Of a stretch of 64,000 nucleotides of DNA, positions 27,383 to 40,071 are shown in pieces; position 1 is the stretch's first letter, and every line of letters starts with the position of its first letter. The notes under the pieces were generated by a model. It searched no databases. It had not been told where the DNA came from and saw only the letters and a list, made by a program, of their open reading frames with translations. The DNA comes from Alphaproteobacteria bacterium (GTDB lineage Bacteria; Pseudomonadota; Alphaproteobacteria; UBA6615): positions 62,001 to 126,000 of the forward strand of contig JAALLF010000005.1 in the NCBI GenBank assembly GCA_011087645.1. Direction: 5' to 3'. Position numbers and translations under genes: made by a program.

Positions 27383-28501
27383 ATGAAGCTGACGATCGAA
27401 CGGTCTACCCTTTTAAAAGCTTTGGCGCATGTGCAGAGCGTTGTCGAGCGCCGCAATACGATACCGATACTGGCCAATGTGTTGCTCGACGCCAGTGACG
27501 GCACGTTGACGCTGACCGCCACCGATATGGATTTGGCGATCACCGAAAAGGTGGACGCCGATGTCAGCCAGGCGGGAGCGAGCACGGCGCCGGCGCATAC
27601 ATTCTACGATATTGTGCGCAAACTGCCCGATGGCGCCCAAGTGGAAGTGGAAACCGACGCCGCGGCCAGTCAGTTACTGTTGCGAGCCGGCCGGTCCCGG
27701 TTCAGTTTGAGCACCCTGCCCATCGAAGATTTCCCGGTGTTGAGCGGCGGCGATCTACCGGTCGCCTTTTCGCTAACGGCCGACGAATTGCGCGCGGTCA
27801 TCGACCGGACGCGATTTGCCATCTCGACCGAGGAAACTCGCTATTATTTGAATGGCATCTATCTGCACGCGGTCGAGGCGGACGGCGAGCATTTTCTGCG
27901 GGCGGTCGCCACCGACGGCCACCGATTGGCGCGGGTTGAGACCGCGTTGCCGGCCGGCGCGGAAGGTATGCCGGGCGTTATCGCGCCGCGCAAGGCGATC
28001 GCTGAAGTGCGCAAATTGATCGACGAGACCACCAACCCGGTGGAAGTCGCCCTGAGCGATACCAGGATGCGGCTGGAATTCGATGGCATCGTCCTGACCT
28101 CGAAGCTGATCGACGGCACATTCCCCGATTACGAGCGTGTTATTCCCACCGACAACGATAAGGTTTTGGTCGTCGATAGCGGTGTTTTTGCCGCCGCGGT
28201 TGATCGCGTTTCGACGATTTCATCGGAAAAAAGCCGCTCCATTAAGCTCGCTGTTAATCCGGGCTCGCTCACCTTGTCGGCGACCAGCACCGAGAACGGC
28301 AGCGCGACAGAGGAGCTTGAGGTCGGCTATTCCGATAGTGGTTTGGAAATCGGCTTTAATTCCAAATACCTCCTCGACATCACGTCTCAAATCGAAGGCG
28401 ATGAGGCCCAGTTTATCCTCGCCGACCCGGCATCGCCGACGATCGTGCGCGATACCGCCGACGATCGGGCGTTATACGTTCTCATGCCGATGCGCGTGTG
28501 A
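27383..28501 (+). CDS. dnaN: DNA polymerase III beta subunit (sliding clamp)
   Basis: A 372-residue clamp of three repeated domains that tethers polymerase III to DNA. The start MKLTIERSTLLKALAHVQSV and the pattern VERRNTIPILANVLL are diagnostic, as are YYLNGIYLHAVE, VATDGHRLA in the second domain and the C-terminal LYVLMPMRV. Full length. It is directly followed by recF. Confidence 0.98.
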   Translation: MKLTIERSTLLKALAHVQSVVERRNTIPILANVLLDASDGTLTLTATDMDLAITEKVDADVSQAGASTAPAHTFYDIVRKLPDGAQVEVETDAAASQLLLRAGRSRFSLSTLPIEDFPVLSGGDLPVAFSLTADELRAVIDRTRFAISTEETRYYLNGIYLHAVEADGEHFLRAVATDGHRLARVETALPAGAEGMPGVIAPRKAIAEVRKLIDETTNPVEVALSDTRMRLEFDGIVLTSKLIDGTFPDYERVIPTDNDKVLVVDSGVFAAAVDRVSTISSEKSRSIKLAVNPGSLTLSATSTENGSATEELEVGYSDSGLEIGFNSKYLLDITSQIEGDEAQFILADPASPTIVRDTADDRALYVLMPMRV

Positions 28502-28581
28502 ACGGCACGGCTCTCAGACGCGTTGACGATATCCTGCAGGGCGCCCCTCTGCCGGTGGCAGCCGGACTGCGTACAAATGCC

Positions 28582-32273
<3,692 letters not shown>

Positions 32274-32314
32274 TCGCCCTATTTTGACCACTGACGGCGA
32301 GTAATCGAGCGCTG

Positions 32315-34222
32315 ATGGCCAAACGCGCGACCAGCAAACCGAAAAGCAAGGCGAAGCCGAAACGCTCCTCCAGAGCATCCGGCAAGAAAACCGCGCGCGC
32401 TAAAAAATCACGCAAGCCCCTCCTATTGCTGCTCAAATGGAGCCTGGTGGCGACGATTTGGGGCACTGTCATCCTCGGCGTGCTCGTTGCCTGGTTTGCC
32501 TGGGGGTTGCCCTCGATCGATGGGCTCGAACCGACAGCGGCGCAAACCCGGCGGCCCGGCGTTGTTTTGCGCGACACCAATGGTGGCCGCCTGGCGTCTT
32601 ATGGCGATCTTTATGGGCGCCGTTTGGGTGCGCGCGAGCTGCCGCCGCATCTCATACAGGCTGTTGTCGCCATCGAAGACCGGCGGTTTTTTGAACATCC
32701 CGGCTTCGATGGTCGCGGCGTACTGCGCGCCATGTTGGTCAATTTGCGTGAAGGCCGGTTTGTACAGGGCGGATCGACGCTGACGCAGCAGTTGGCGAAG
32801 AACCTGTTTCTCACGCCCGAACGTTCGATCCAGCGCAAGGTGAAGGAGCTGATTTTGGCCCTGTCGCTGGAGCGGCGTTTCGAGAAAGAAGATCTGCTCT
32901 CGATCTATCTCAACCGGGTGTATCTGGGGTCGGGCACCTACGGCGTTGAAGCCGCTGCGCAGCGTTATTTTGGCATATCGGCGCGTGACATCGATGTTTA
33001 TCAGGCCGCCCTCCTGGCTGGCCTGCTGCGCGCGCCGTCGCGCCTCAATCCCGCCCACGATCTCGCGGCGGCGCGCCAACGCACCGACACTGTCTTAAAC
33101 GCCATGGTCGAGGCCGGGTTCGTGACCAATGCCGAGGCGCGCGATCTCAAGCGCCGTGGAGCCCTGGCGCAGCTCCGGCGCGCCGATGCGCAAGCGGCGG
33201 CCGCCGGCGGCGCAGATTCGGGCGCGAGCCGGCGTTACTTCGCCGATTGGGTGCTCGGCCAGGCTGCCGGCATCGCCGGTCGCAGCAACGCCGATTTACA
33301 GGTCGAGACGACGCTGTCGCCGCGCCTGCAGGGCCTTGCGGCGCGGGTTATCGGCAAGGTCGATACGGGCGGCGCCCAGGTGGCGTTGGTCGCCATGACC
33401 CCGCGCGGCGAGGTTTGCGCCATGGTTGGCGGTCGCAATTACGCTAAAAGCCAATTCAATCGGGCCACTCAGGCATTGCGCCAACCGGGCTCCGCCTTCA
33501 AGCCGATGGTCTACCTTCCGGCCCTTGAAGCCGGGATGACACCGGACACACCGGTTCTCGACGCGCCGATCACCATCGATGGTTGGACGCCGCGTAACTT
33601 TTCTGGCGACTTCCATGGCGAAGTCACCCTGCGCGAGGCGGTCGCCCGGTCGTTCAACACCACGGCGGTGCGCGTCGCCGAAGATATCGGCCGCGACAAT
33701 GTATTGCAGGCGGCCCGACGGCTCGGCATTACCTCTGAACTCACCGGCCATCCGTCGGTGTCCCTCGGCGCTGGCGAAGTGACCTTGCTCGAACTGACCG
33801 CGGCTTATGCGGTGTTCGCCAATGGCGGCGCCGCGGTCTCCCCCTTTGGCCTCGTCGAGGTGCGGGCTGGCGACGATGTTCTGTTTCGCCACCGCCGCCG
33901 CGCGGATAACCAGATCGTGGCGTCAGAACATGTGGCGGCGATGGATCATTTGCTGCGTGCCGTCGTCGATTGGGGGACCGGACGCGCTGCCGCGTTTGGA
34001 CGTTCGGCGGCGGGCAAGACCGGCACCAGCCAAGGGTCTCGCGACGCCTGGTTCATCGGCTATACAGACAGGCTGGTGACCGGGGTATGGATCGGCAACG
34101 ACGACAGTAGCCCCATGGGCCAAATAAACCAGCGGTCGATGGCGGGGGGCGGCGTGCCGGCGGACATTTGGCGGGAGTTCATGCGTGCCGCCCATGAATC
34201 GCCAGCGCGCGGTTGCCGTTAA
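32315..34222 (+). CDS. Class A penicillin-binding protein (transglycosylase/transpeptidase, PBP1A-like)
   Basis: A 635-residue inner-membrane enzyme that polymerises and cross-links peptidoglycan. A basic Lys/Arg-rich cytoplasmic tail (residues 1-35) precedes one membrane segment (LLLLLKWSLVATIWGTVIL). The GT51 domain has EDRRFFEHPGFD and GGSTLTQQLAKNLFL. The transpeptidase domain has SxxK in PGSAFKP, SxN in SFNTTA and KTGTSQGSRDAWF. Shorter than E. coli PBP1A/B, as is common in this group. Its TAA stop shares TTAA with the convergent permease gene. Confidence 0.94.
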   Translation: MAKRATSKPKSKAKPKRSSRASGKKTARAKKSRKPLLLLLKWSLVATIWGTVILGVLVAWFAWGLPSIDGLEPTAAQTRRPGVVLRDTNGGRLASYGDLYGRRLGARELPPHLIQAVVAIEDRRFFEHPGFDGRGVLRAMLVNLREGRFVQGGSTLTQQLAKNLFLTPERSIQRKVKELILALSLERRFEKEDLLSIYLNRVYLGSGTYGVEAAAQRYFGISARDIDVYQAALLAGLLRAPSRLNPAHDLAAARQRTDTVLNAMVEAGFVTNAEARDLKRRGALAQLRRADAQAAAAGGADSGASRRYFADWVLGQAAGIAGRSNADLQVETTLSPRLQGLAARVIGKVDTGGAQVALVAMTPRGEVCAMVGGRNYAKSQFNRATQALRQPGSAFKPMVYLPALEAGMTPDTPVLDAPITIDGWTPRNFSGDFHGEVTLREAVARSFNTTAVRVAEDIGRDNVLQAARRLGITSELTGHPSVSLGAGEVTLLELTAAYAVFANGGAAVSPFGLVEVRAGDDVLFRHRRRADNQIVASEHVAAMDHLLRAVVDWGTGRAAAFGRSAAGKTGTSQGSRDAWFIGYTDRLVTGVWIGNDDSSPMGQINQRSMAGGGVPADIWREFMRAAHESPARGCR

Positions 34223-34974
34223 GCGAGTATCACGTATGTCGCGGAAACCGCCAGGACCGTCAGGGCGATATTCCGAAAGGTGCGCTCAGAGGCGAAGGGA
34301 AACAGTTTGGCTCCGACGAAAATACCGACGATGAAGGGCACCATCATGAACCCGGTGCGCCACAAGACCGTTGAGCCGAACAGGCCAATAATACCAAAAC
34401 TTATCGCCATCCCGATCAACACGATGGTGAAATAACCGATCATGTTGGCCCGCAACACGATGGGTTGGTCGTTGCCCGCCATCAAATAGAGGATCACCGG
34501 CGGCCCGCCGATGCCGGTGGCGCCCGATAGAAGACCGCTAACGGCGCCAACTCCGGTACTGATGAGCGGCGTCCGCTGGCCTTTGTAGCGCCAGCCCGAC
34601 CAAAGAGTGACGACTAGAATCAATACCGCTGCGGCGACCGCGCGGCGCACCACGTCATCGGGCAGCGACACAAGCAGAAAGGACCCGGCGGGAATAAGGA
34701 TCAGGGCCGGAATGCCCATCAGCCACACGGTTCGCCAGTTCGCGTGGGGGATCGCCCGCGGGGTCAATTGTATGGCCGGCACGAACTCGACCAGAGCGGC
34801 CACAGGAACGCCGATTGTCGGTCCCCACAACAGGCTCAACACCGGCGCGTTGATCATTGCCGAGCCGAAGCCTGAAAAACCGCGAATGAGACCGGCGGCC
34901 AAAACCGCGGCGGCGGCGACCGCCAGGTCGAGTCCCCATACGCCGGAGGGTACCAAGTCGAACAGCGAGTCCAT
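34219..34974 (-). CDS. Sulfite exporter TauE/SafE family permease
   Basis: A 251-residue membrane protein with about eight hydrophobic segments. TauE signatures are GLIRGFSGFGSAMINAPVLS near the N terminus and GAVSGLLSGATGIGGPPVIL in the second half, an internal repeat. Members move sulfur-containing or organic anions, but the substrate here is unknown. It begins 1 bp after the ABC ATPase gene, so the two are co-transcribed. Confidence 0.9.
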   Translation of the reverse strand: MDSLFDLVPSGVWGLDLAVAAAAVLAAGLIRGFSGFGSAMINAPVLSLLWGPTIGVPVAALVEFVPAIQLTPRAIPHANWRTVWLMGIPALILIPAGSFLLVSLPDDVVRRAVAAAVLILVVTLWSGWRYKGQRTPLISTGVGAVSGLLSGATGIGGPPVILYLMAGNDQPIVLRANMIGYFTIVLIGMAISFGIIGLFGSTVLWRTGFMMVPFIVGIFVGAKLFPFASERTFRNIALTVLAVSATYVILA

Positions 34975-34975
34975 C

Positions 34976-35641
34976 TTAAATCAACTCGATTACTGGACCG
35001 GCGGCAGCCTCGGCGTCGCTGGGATCGTGGGTCACCAATAAGGTGGGCATGCGATTATCGCGCGCATGCGCGAAAACGAAGCTGCGAAACCGGTCGCGTA
35101 GATCCACATCAAGTTTGGAAAAGGGTTCGTCGAGCAACAGCGCACGCGGCTGGGACAATAGGGTGCGCATGACCGCGACCCGGCCGCGCTGGCCCCCGGA
35201 TAACGTGTCGGGATCGCGCTCAGCCATGCCTTCCAAGCCAGCCTCGACGAGCGCGGCGTTGACCCGCGCGCGGCGTTCGTCGCGGCCGGTGACCCCGGGT
35301 GGTAGTCCGAAGGACAGGTTCTCGCCGACCGACATATGAGGAAATAGCAAATCGTCTTGGAACAAAATACCCACATGGCGCTGTTCGGGCGGCAGGCCGT
35401 CGAGGGTCGCGCCATCGAGGCGCGCCTCGCCGGTCGCGGCGAAGACCGGCGCCAGGGTGCCGCAGATGAAGGCCAGAAGCGAAGACTTGCCGCAACCGCT
35501 GGGACCCATGATGGTCACCACGTCGCCGGCCGGCACGGCGACGTCCAATTTCTCGAACAGGCGTACACCATCCAGCGTCAAGCAGACGCCGCAAAGTTCC
35601 AGCAGTCCGGCGGGACCGGTGTTTCTATCTGCGTCGATCAT
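34976..35641 (-). CDS. YnjD-like ABC transporter ATP-binding protein
   Basis: A 221-residue ABC ATPase with Walker A IMGPSGCGKSSLLAFICG near residue 50, signature LSGGQRGRVAVMRTLL, Walker B ALLLDEPFSKLDVDLRD and H-loop VTHDPSDAEA. The overall sequence closely resembles E. coli YnjD (same length; ILFQDDLLFPHMSVGENL), the ATPase of the uncharacterised YnjBCD uptake system. No YnjB binding protein or YnjC permease is adjacent; instead a TauE-type permease follows. ATG at 35641 is chosen; the frame extends to 35707. Confidence 0.88.
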   Translation of the reverse strand: MIDADRNTGPAGLLELCGVCLTLDGVRLFEKLDVAVPAGDVVTIMGPSGCGKSSLLAFICGTLAPVFAATGEARLDGATLDGLPPEQRHVGILFQDDLLFPHMSVGENLSFGLPPGVTGRDERRARVNAALVEAGLEGMAERDPDTLSGGQRGRVAVMRTLLSQPRALLLDEPFSKLDVDLRDRFRSFVFAHARDNRMPTLLVTHDPSDAEAAAGPVIELI

Positions 35642-35757
35642 GGACTGATTGGTGTGCCCCAGATGGGAGAGCTTGTGTGAAAAATACCCGTGAATGCTGA
35701 TTGGCACATTACGGGCGCTTATGCCACCCTGTCACACCGTCCGAGGAACTGCGATCA

Positions 35758-36693
35758 ATGACCGATATCACCGCTGCCAAACCGGCGCTCCGCTGGCTGC
35801 CGTTACTCCTGTTGGTTGTGCTCGGGGCGCTGTGGGGCGGCAATCCGTCATTTTCGAAAGCGCTGGCGATCGCTGGCGTGTCGCCCTTCTCGGTGGTGTT
35901 TTGGCAGACATCAGGCGCCGGAATATTGTTGTTAGGGGTATGCCTGCTGCGACGCACATCGCTCAAATTCAGCGCCAAGCATCTGATTTACTTTGCCTTT
36001 ATGGGTGTGGTCGGGATCGATGTGTCCTATGTCACCTTGGTGTTTACGGTCGAGCAGCTATCCGCCGGCTACGTCTCGGTATTGATCCTATTCTCACCCA
36101 TGCTCACCTACACCATCGCGTTATTTCTACGGATGGAGCCCCTGGTGACGATCCGTGCCGTTGGCATTGTCGTTGGTCTGGCCGGCGCCGGCGTTTTGGT
36201 TATTCCCGAGGGCAGCTTGCCGTCGCGTGATTTATTGCCGCTGGCGTTGTTGGCTTTCATCACGCCCTTGGGTTACGCCGCCGCCAATGTCTTCGCCGAT
36301 ATCGCCCGGCCGCCGAATACCGACAATGTGGCGCTGGCGATGGGCACCATGTTTGCCGCAGCGAGCGGCGCGCTGGTCGGCAGCCTGATCGACAATAGCT
36401 TCTATCCGGCTTGGCAGAATTTCGGTCATGCGGAGATGGTCCTTGCCGGCTTCGCGCTGGCGACATCAATCGCCTTTTTGATCTTCTATGCGATCATCAA
36501 AATGGCGGGCGCGGTGTACTTGGGACAGGTCGGCTACCTGGCGACCTTGTTCGGCGTTGCGTGGGGCATTCTGTTCTTCGCTGAAAAGCCCAGCGCCTGG
36601 CTGTGGCTGGCCGCCCTATTGGTTGCGGGCGGGGTGGCGCTGGTTAATCTCGGTAAGCCAAAACCGGTGACGAACAAAGGTGATGGCGCTTGA
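35758..36693 (+). CDS. DMT superfamily (EamA) transporter, copy 1
   Basis: A 311-residue inner-membrane protein with about ten hydrophobic segments forming two EamA repeats. The N-terminal half has LGALWGGNPSFSKALAI and VVFWQTSGAG, and the second half MAGAVYLGQVGYLATLFGVA and WLAALLVAGGVALVNLGK. EamA members export amino acids, metabolites or nucleotide sugars; no substrate can be assigned. It is followed 40 bp later by a paralogue. ATG at 35758 is preferred over the upstream 35701. Confidence 0.88.
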   Translation: MTDITAAKPALRWLPLLLLVVLGALWGGNPSFSKALAIAGVSPFSVVFWQTSGAGILLLGVCLLRRTSLKFSAKHLIYFAFMGVVGIDVSYVTLVFTVEQLSAGYVSVLILFSPMLTYTIALFLRMEPLVTIRAVGIVVGLAGAGVLVIPEGSLPSRDLLPLALLAFITPLGYAAANVFADIARPPNTDNVALAMGTMFAAASGALVGSLIDNSFYPAWQNFGHAEMVLAGFALATSIAFLIFYAIIKMAGAVYLGQVGYLATLFGVAWGILFFAEKPSAWLWLAALLVAGGVALVNLGKPKPVTNKGDGA

Positions 36694-36733
36694 CCGGGCT
36701 CGCTGAAACGCATTTGTCTAGGACGGTCGAACA

Positions 36734-37684
36734 ATGACCACAGGCCCGCAAGCGGCACCGCGCCCGACCGCGCCGTTTTTACCGATCTTCCTGCTTTTGG
36801 TGCTCGGGTCCCTTTGGGGTCTCAGCCCGGCTTTCACCAAGTTCCTCGCCTTGGAAGGCCTGCCGCCGGCCGGCGTTGTTTTCTGGCAGACGCTCATCGC
36901 CGGTATCGGCCTGTTCATCATGTGCCGCATACGCCGTGTGAAGATCGGTTTGGACGTCAAGCATCTGCGTTTCTTTGTGGTCATGGGGGCGGCCGGCATT
37001 GCGCTGCCCAACACCAACATGGTTTTCGTCGTCGGCCATATTCCGGCCGGCCTGATGTCGGTGATCATCGTGACGGCGCCGGTGATTACCTATGTGGTCG
37101 CCGTGATGATCCGACTGGAAGTGCTTGATATTCGTCGTGCCGCCGGGGTTTTGCTGGGGCTTATCGGGGTCGGCTTCCTGGTGATACCCCAGGGTAGCCT
37201 GCCGTCGCCGGAAATGCTGCCCTTCGCCCTGCTCGCTTTCACCACGCCCATTGCCTGGGCGTTGACCAATGTATACGCCGAAACCGCGCGTCCCAGCGGC
37301 GCCGACCCCATGGTACTGGCCATGGGAACCATGTTCGCCGCGGCGCTGACCGCGTTGATTGCGTCCTTGGCGACCGGCTCGTTCCATCCGATCTGGCGCG
37401 ATTTCGATATCGGCGAGCAGGCACTCATCGCTTATGGGTTGGTGACGGTCGCGACATTCTTTTTATATTTCACCGTGGTGGCCTTGGCTGGCGCGGTTTA
37501 TCTGGCCCAGGTCGGCTATATCACCACGCTTATGGGCCTCGGCTGGGGCGCCTGGTTCTATGGCGAGGAGCCCAGCGCCTGGGTGTGGCTGGCGGTCGTG
37601 CTGGTATTGGCCGGGCTTACGCTTGTTAATCTGGGTAAGCGGCGGCAGGACCGTGTGAAAAGCGAGGCTTTGCCCGAAGAATAG
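36734..37684 (+). CDS. DMT superfamily (EamA) transporter, copy 2
   Basis: A 316-residue paralogue of the preceding gene, with matching segments LGSLWGLSPAFTKFLALEGL, VVFWQTLIAG, LVIPQGSLPSPEMLPFALLA and ALAGAVYLAQVGYITTLMGL. The conserved order and phrases show tandem duplication, but divergence is substantial, so the pair is old and perhaps specialised for different substrates. It lies 32 bp before the amidohydrolase gene. Confidence 0.88.
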   Translation: MTTGPQAAPRPTAPFLPIFLLLVLGSLWGLSPAFTKFLALEGLPPAGVVFWQTLIAGIGLFIMCRIRRVKIGLDVKHLRFFVVMGAAGIALPNTNMVFVVGHIPAGLMSVIIVTAPVITYVVAVMIRLEVLDIRRAAGVLLGLIGVGFLVIPQGSLPSPEMLPFALLAFTTPIAWALTNVYAETARPSGADPMVLAMGTMFAAALTALIASLATGSFHPIWRDFDIGEQALIAYGLVTVATFFLYFTVVALAGAVYLAQVGYITTLMGLGWGAWFYGEEPSAWVWLAVVLVLAGLTLVNLGKRRQDRVKSEALPEE

Positions 37685-37716
37685 CTGTAACAATTATAAT
37701 AAGAACAGGAGGGATC

Positions 37717-38622
37717 ATGTACGACGGACCTGTCATCGATACCCATCATCACCTCTGGGAAGTCCGCAATTACCCGTGGCTGATGGCGCCGCCGTCGCCG
37801 AAAATCTTCGGTGATTCCTATGAATTGCTGCGCCAGGACTATCTGATCGACGATCTGATAGAAGATTTTGGCGACCATAATGTCGTCAAATCGGTCCATG
37901 TGCAGGCCCATTACGACCCGTCCAATCACGTCGGCGAAACCCAGTGGCTGCAAGGTGTGGCGGACAAATTCGGTTTCCCTCATGGCATTGCGGGTCACGC
38001 GAAACTCTCCGACCCGGAAGTGGAGGCGATGATTGCCGCCCACTGTGCCTACCCCAATTTCCGCGCCATCCGCGACGTAGTCTATTGGCAGGAAGATGAT
38101 CCGACCCGCCAGGCCGTCGACCGGCCCGATTTCTGCCTCAGCGTGGAATATCGCCGCGGCGTCGCCCTTTTGGGGCAATATGGATTGAGCCTGGAGTTAC
38201 AGGGCTATTCCAACCAGTTCGATTATTTCGCCGAACTGGTCGGCGATAATTCGGGCATGAATTTCTGCCTCATGCATGGCGGCATGTTGACCAGTGACGA
38301 CGACGCCACCTTCGACGCTTGGCATCGCGCGCTAGAGGTGTTGGTGCCGTTCGACAATCTCTTCGTGAAATGCTCCGGCGCCAATACCTATAGCCCCATC
38401 GGTACGGCGCGGACGCCGGAACAGGTTGACCGGCAATACACCGCGCTGTTGGATTTGTTCGGCGCCGATCGCTGCTTTTTCGGCAGCAACTTCCCGGTCG
38501 AGAAACTCAATGCCAGCTTCGACCAGGTGATGGCCAATTGCTGGGCGGCGCTGGCGTCGCGCACGCCCGACGAGCAGCGCGCCTTCTTCCACGACACCGC
38601 CGAACGGTTTTACCGCCTCTAA
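37717..38622 (+). CDS. Amidohydrolase 2 family protein (COG3618-like lactonase/hydrolase)
   Basis: A 301-residue TIM-barrel hydrolase. The metal motif is VIDTHHHLWEVRNYPW at residues ~5-20, and the C-terminal motif is CFFGSNFPVEKLNASF, where many relatives have Asp in place of Asn. COG3618 members hydrolyse sugar lactones or similar rings, but the substrate here is unknown. A strong AGGAGGG precedes the ATG. It follows two DMT transporters on the same strand and converges on a DapA-family gene. Confidence 0.85.
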   Translation: MYDGPVIDTHHHLWEVRNYPWLMAPPSPKIFGDSYELLRQDYLIDDLIEDFGDHNVVKSVHVQAHYDPSNHVGETQWLQGVADKFGFPHGIAGHAKLSDPEVEAMIAAHCAYPNFRAIRDVVYWQEDDPTRQAVDRPDFCLSVEYRRGVALLGQYGLSLELQGYSNQFDYFAELVGDNSGMNFCLMHGGMLTSDDDATFDAWHRALEVLVPFDNLFVKCSGANTYSPIGTARTPEQVDRQYTALLDLFGADRCFFGSNFPVEKLNASFDQVMANCWAALASRTPDEQRAFFHDTAERFYRL

Positions 38623-39530
38623 GCGGCCACCGCGAAATCGGCCTCGGCGAGACGCTCGCTGGCCAATGCCAGTTCGGCGGCGGTCGTGGGTTGGAACGGC
38701 GGGCGCACGTTAGCCCAGCCGGAATCGCCCGATACTTGCCCGAAATAGGCCTTCATCGCCGGGATCGGCGCCATGCCGGCGAAGGCTTGCCGCAGACGGG
38801 TGAGATGGGCCTGGCGGTCATCGGCATCGGCGTCTTGCCAATGTTTGTAGGTCTCCCCGGCATAGGCTGCGTTGACGTTGACCGTGGCGGAAATGCAGCC
38901 GACGCCGCCCAAACGCAAGGCCGGCACCAGAAATTCTTCGGAGCCCGGGAACAGGCGGAAAGTGGGTAGTTCAGCGAGAATCTGTTCCATGCGCGGCCAA
39001 TCGCCCGAACTATCCTTCATGCCCACGACGGTATTGGGATACGCCTCGTGGAGCTGTGCGATGAGCGACAGGGGCAGCTCGAACCCGACCTGCTGGGGGA
39101 AGTTGTAGAGGTAGATCTGCAGAGCCGGATCGCCGACTTGATCGATGATATTGGCATAGGCGGCGAACAGCCCATCCTCGCTCGGGGCCTTGTAATAGAA
39201 AGGCGGCAGCATCAATACGCCGCCGGCGCCGTTGGCCAGCGCCCGCTTGGTCAGCGCGACGGTGTCGGGAAAGGCGCAGCAGCCCACCCCGGCGATCATT
39301 TGAGTGCCGGTAATGCCGGCATCGGCCAGGACATCGAGGATCGCCAGGCGTTCGTCGAGCGACAGCGAATTGGCCTCGCCGGTGGTGCCCAAGGGCGCCA
39401 CCCCGTCGCAGCCATTGGCCAGCAGCCAGCGGTTATGGGCGACAACCCGCTCGAGATCGACCGCCAAATCGGCGGTCATCGGCGTCAGCGCGGCGGCGTA
39501 AACGCCGGTCGGTTGCGATGTATCGGTCAT
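38619..39530 (-). CDS. DapA/N-acetylneuraminate lyase family aldolase
   Basis: A 303-residue class I aldolase-fold enzyme. The Schiff-base Lys is in VVGMKDSSGDWPRM, the catalytic Tyr in IYLYNFPQQVGF, and GVAPLGTTGEANSLSLDER is the substrate-binding loop. True DapA is usually shorter and carries conserved lysine-pathway features, so I call the family only; the substrate is probably a 2-keto acid aldol. It follows ycgN by 28 bp and shares CTAA stop bases with the amidohydrolase gene. Confidence 0.87.
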   Translation of the reverse strand: MTDTSQPTGVYAAALTPMTADLAVDLERVVAHNRWLLANGCDGVAPLGTTGEANSLSLDERLAILDVLADAGITGTQMIAGVGCCAFPDTVALTKRALANGAGGVLMLPPFYYKAPSEDGLFAAYANIIDQVGDPALQIYLYNFPQQVGFELPLSLIAQLHEAYPNTVVGMKDSSGDWPRMEQILAELPTFRLFPGSEEFLVPALRLGGVGCISATVNVNAAYAGETYKHWQDADADDRQAHLTRLRQAFAGMAPIPAMKAYFGQVSGDSGWANVRPPFQPTTAAELALASERLAEADFAVAA

Positions 39531-39558
39531 ATTGAGAACTCCTCGCCCAAATCTTGAT

Positions 39559-40062
39559 TTAAGTCTTGGCCTTGTTGCGCGGCCAGCGCGCGCCTTTCAA
39601 AGGCGGTGCGCCGCTGCGCTTTTGTTGGTTCAACCAATCGACGATATGGTCTTCGAGATCGTCGACCCGGTCCTCGCTGATAGCCTTGCCACGCACCGAT
39701 ATTCCGGCTTCGTGCACGCTGTTGGGATTGCCGGAGACCAACGGGTGCCACCAATACAGGTTCTTGCCTTCGGCGAGCAAGCGATAGGCGCAAGTTTGCG
39801 GCATCCAGTTGAGCGCGCCGGCATTTTCCGGCGTCAACTGAACGCAGTCGGGTACATTGGTGTTGCGGTTTTCGTAGTCGGTGCAGCGGCACGCGCCGAG
39901 ATCGAGATAGCGGCACGACACGTTGGTCAGCGCCATTTCGTCGTTATCTTCGTCCTCCAGCTTGTAGAGGCAGCACTGGCCGCAACCGTCGCACAGAGAC
40001 TCCCATTCTTGGGTGTCCATGTCGGCGAGGGGTTTGGTCTTCCAGAAGGGTTCTTCGGTCAT
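39559..40062 (-). CDS. ycgN: YcgN family cysteine cluster protein (UPF0260)
   Basis: A 167-residue protein with the family Cys pattern: [15 protein letters not shown] near residue 25, followed by [19 protein letters not shown] and VPDCVQLTP. The Cys cluster (CxxCxxCC type) is thought to bind zinc or iron. No function is established. It lies 9 bp downstream of cobB on the same strand, so it is transcribed with the cobalamin genes cobA-cobB. Confidence 0.9.
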   Translation of the reverse strand: MTEEPFWKTKPLADMDTQEWESLCDGCGQCCLYKLEDEDNDEMALTNVSCRYLDLGACRCTDYENRNTNVPDCVQLTPENAGALNWMPQTCAYRLLAEGKNLYWWHPLVSGNPNSVHEAGISVRGKAISEDRVDDLEDHIVDWLNQQKRSGAPPLKGARWPRNKAKT

Positions 40063-40071
40063 AACGCCGGT

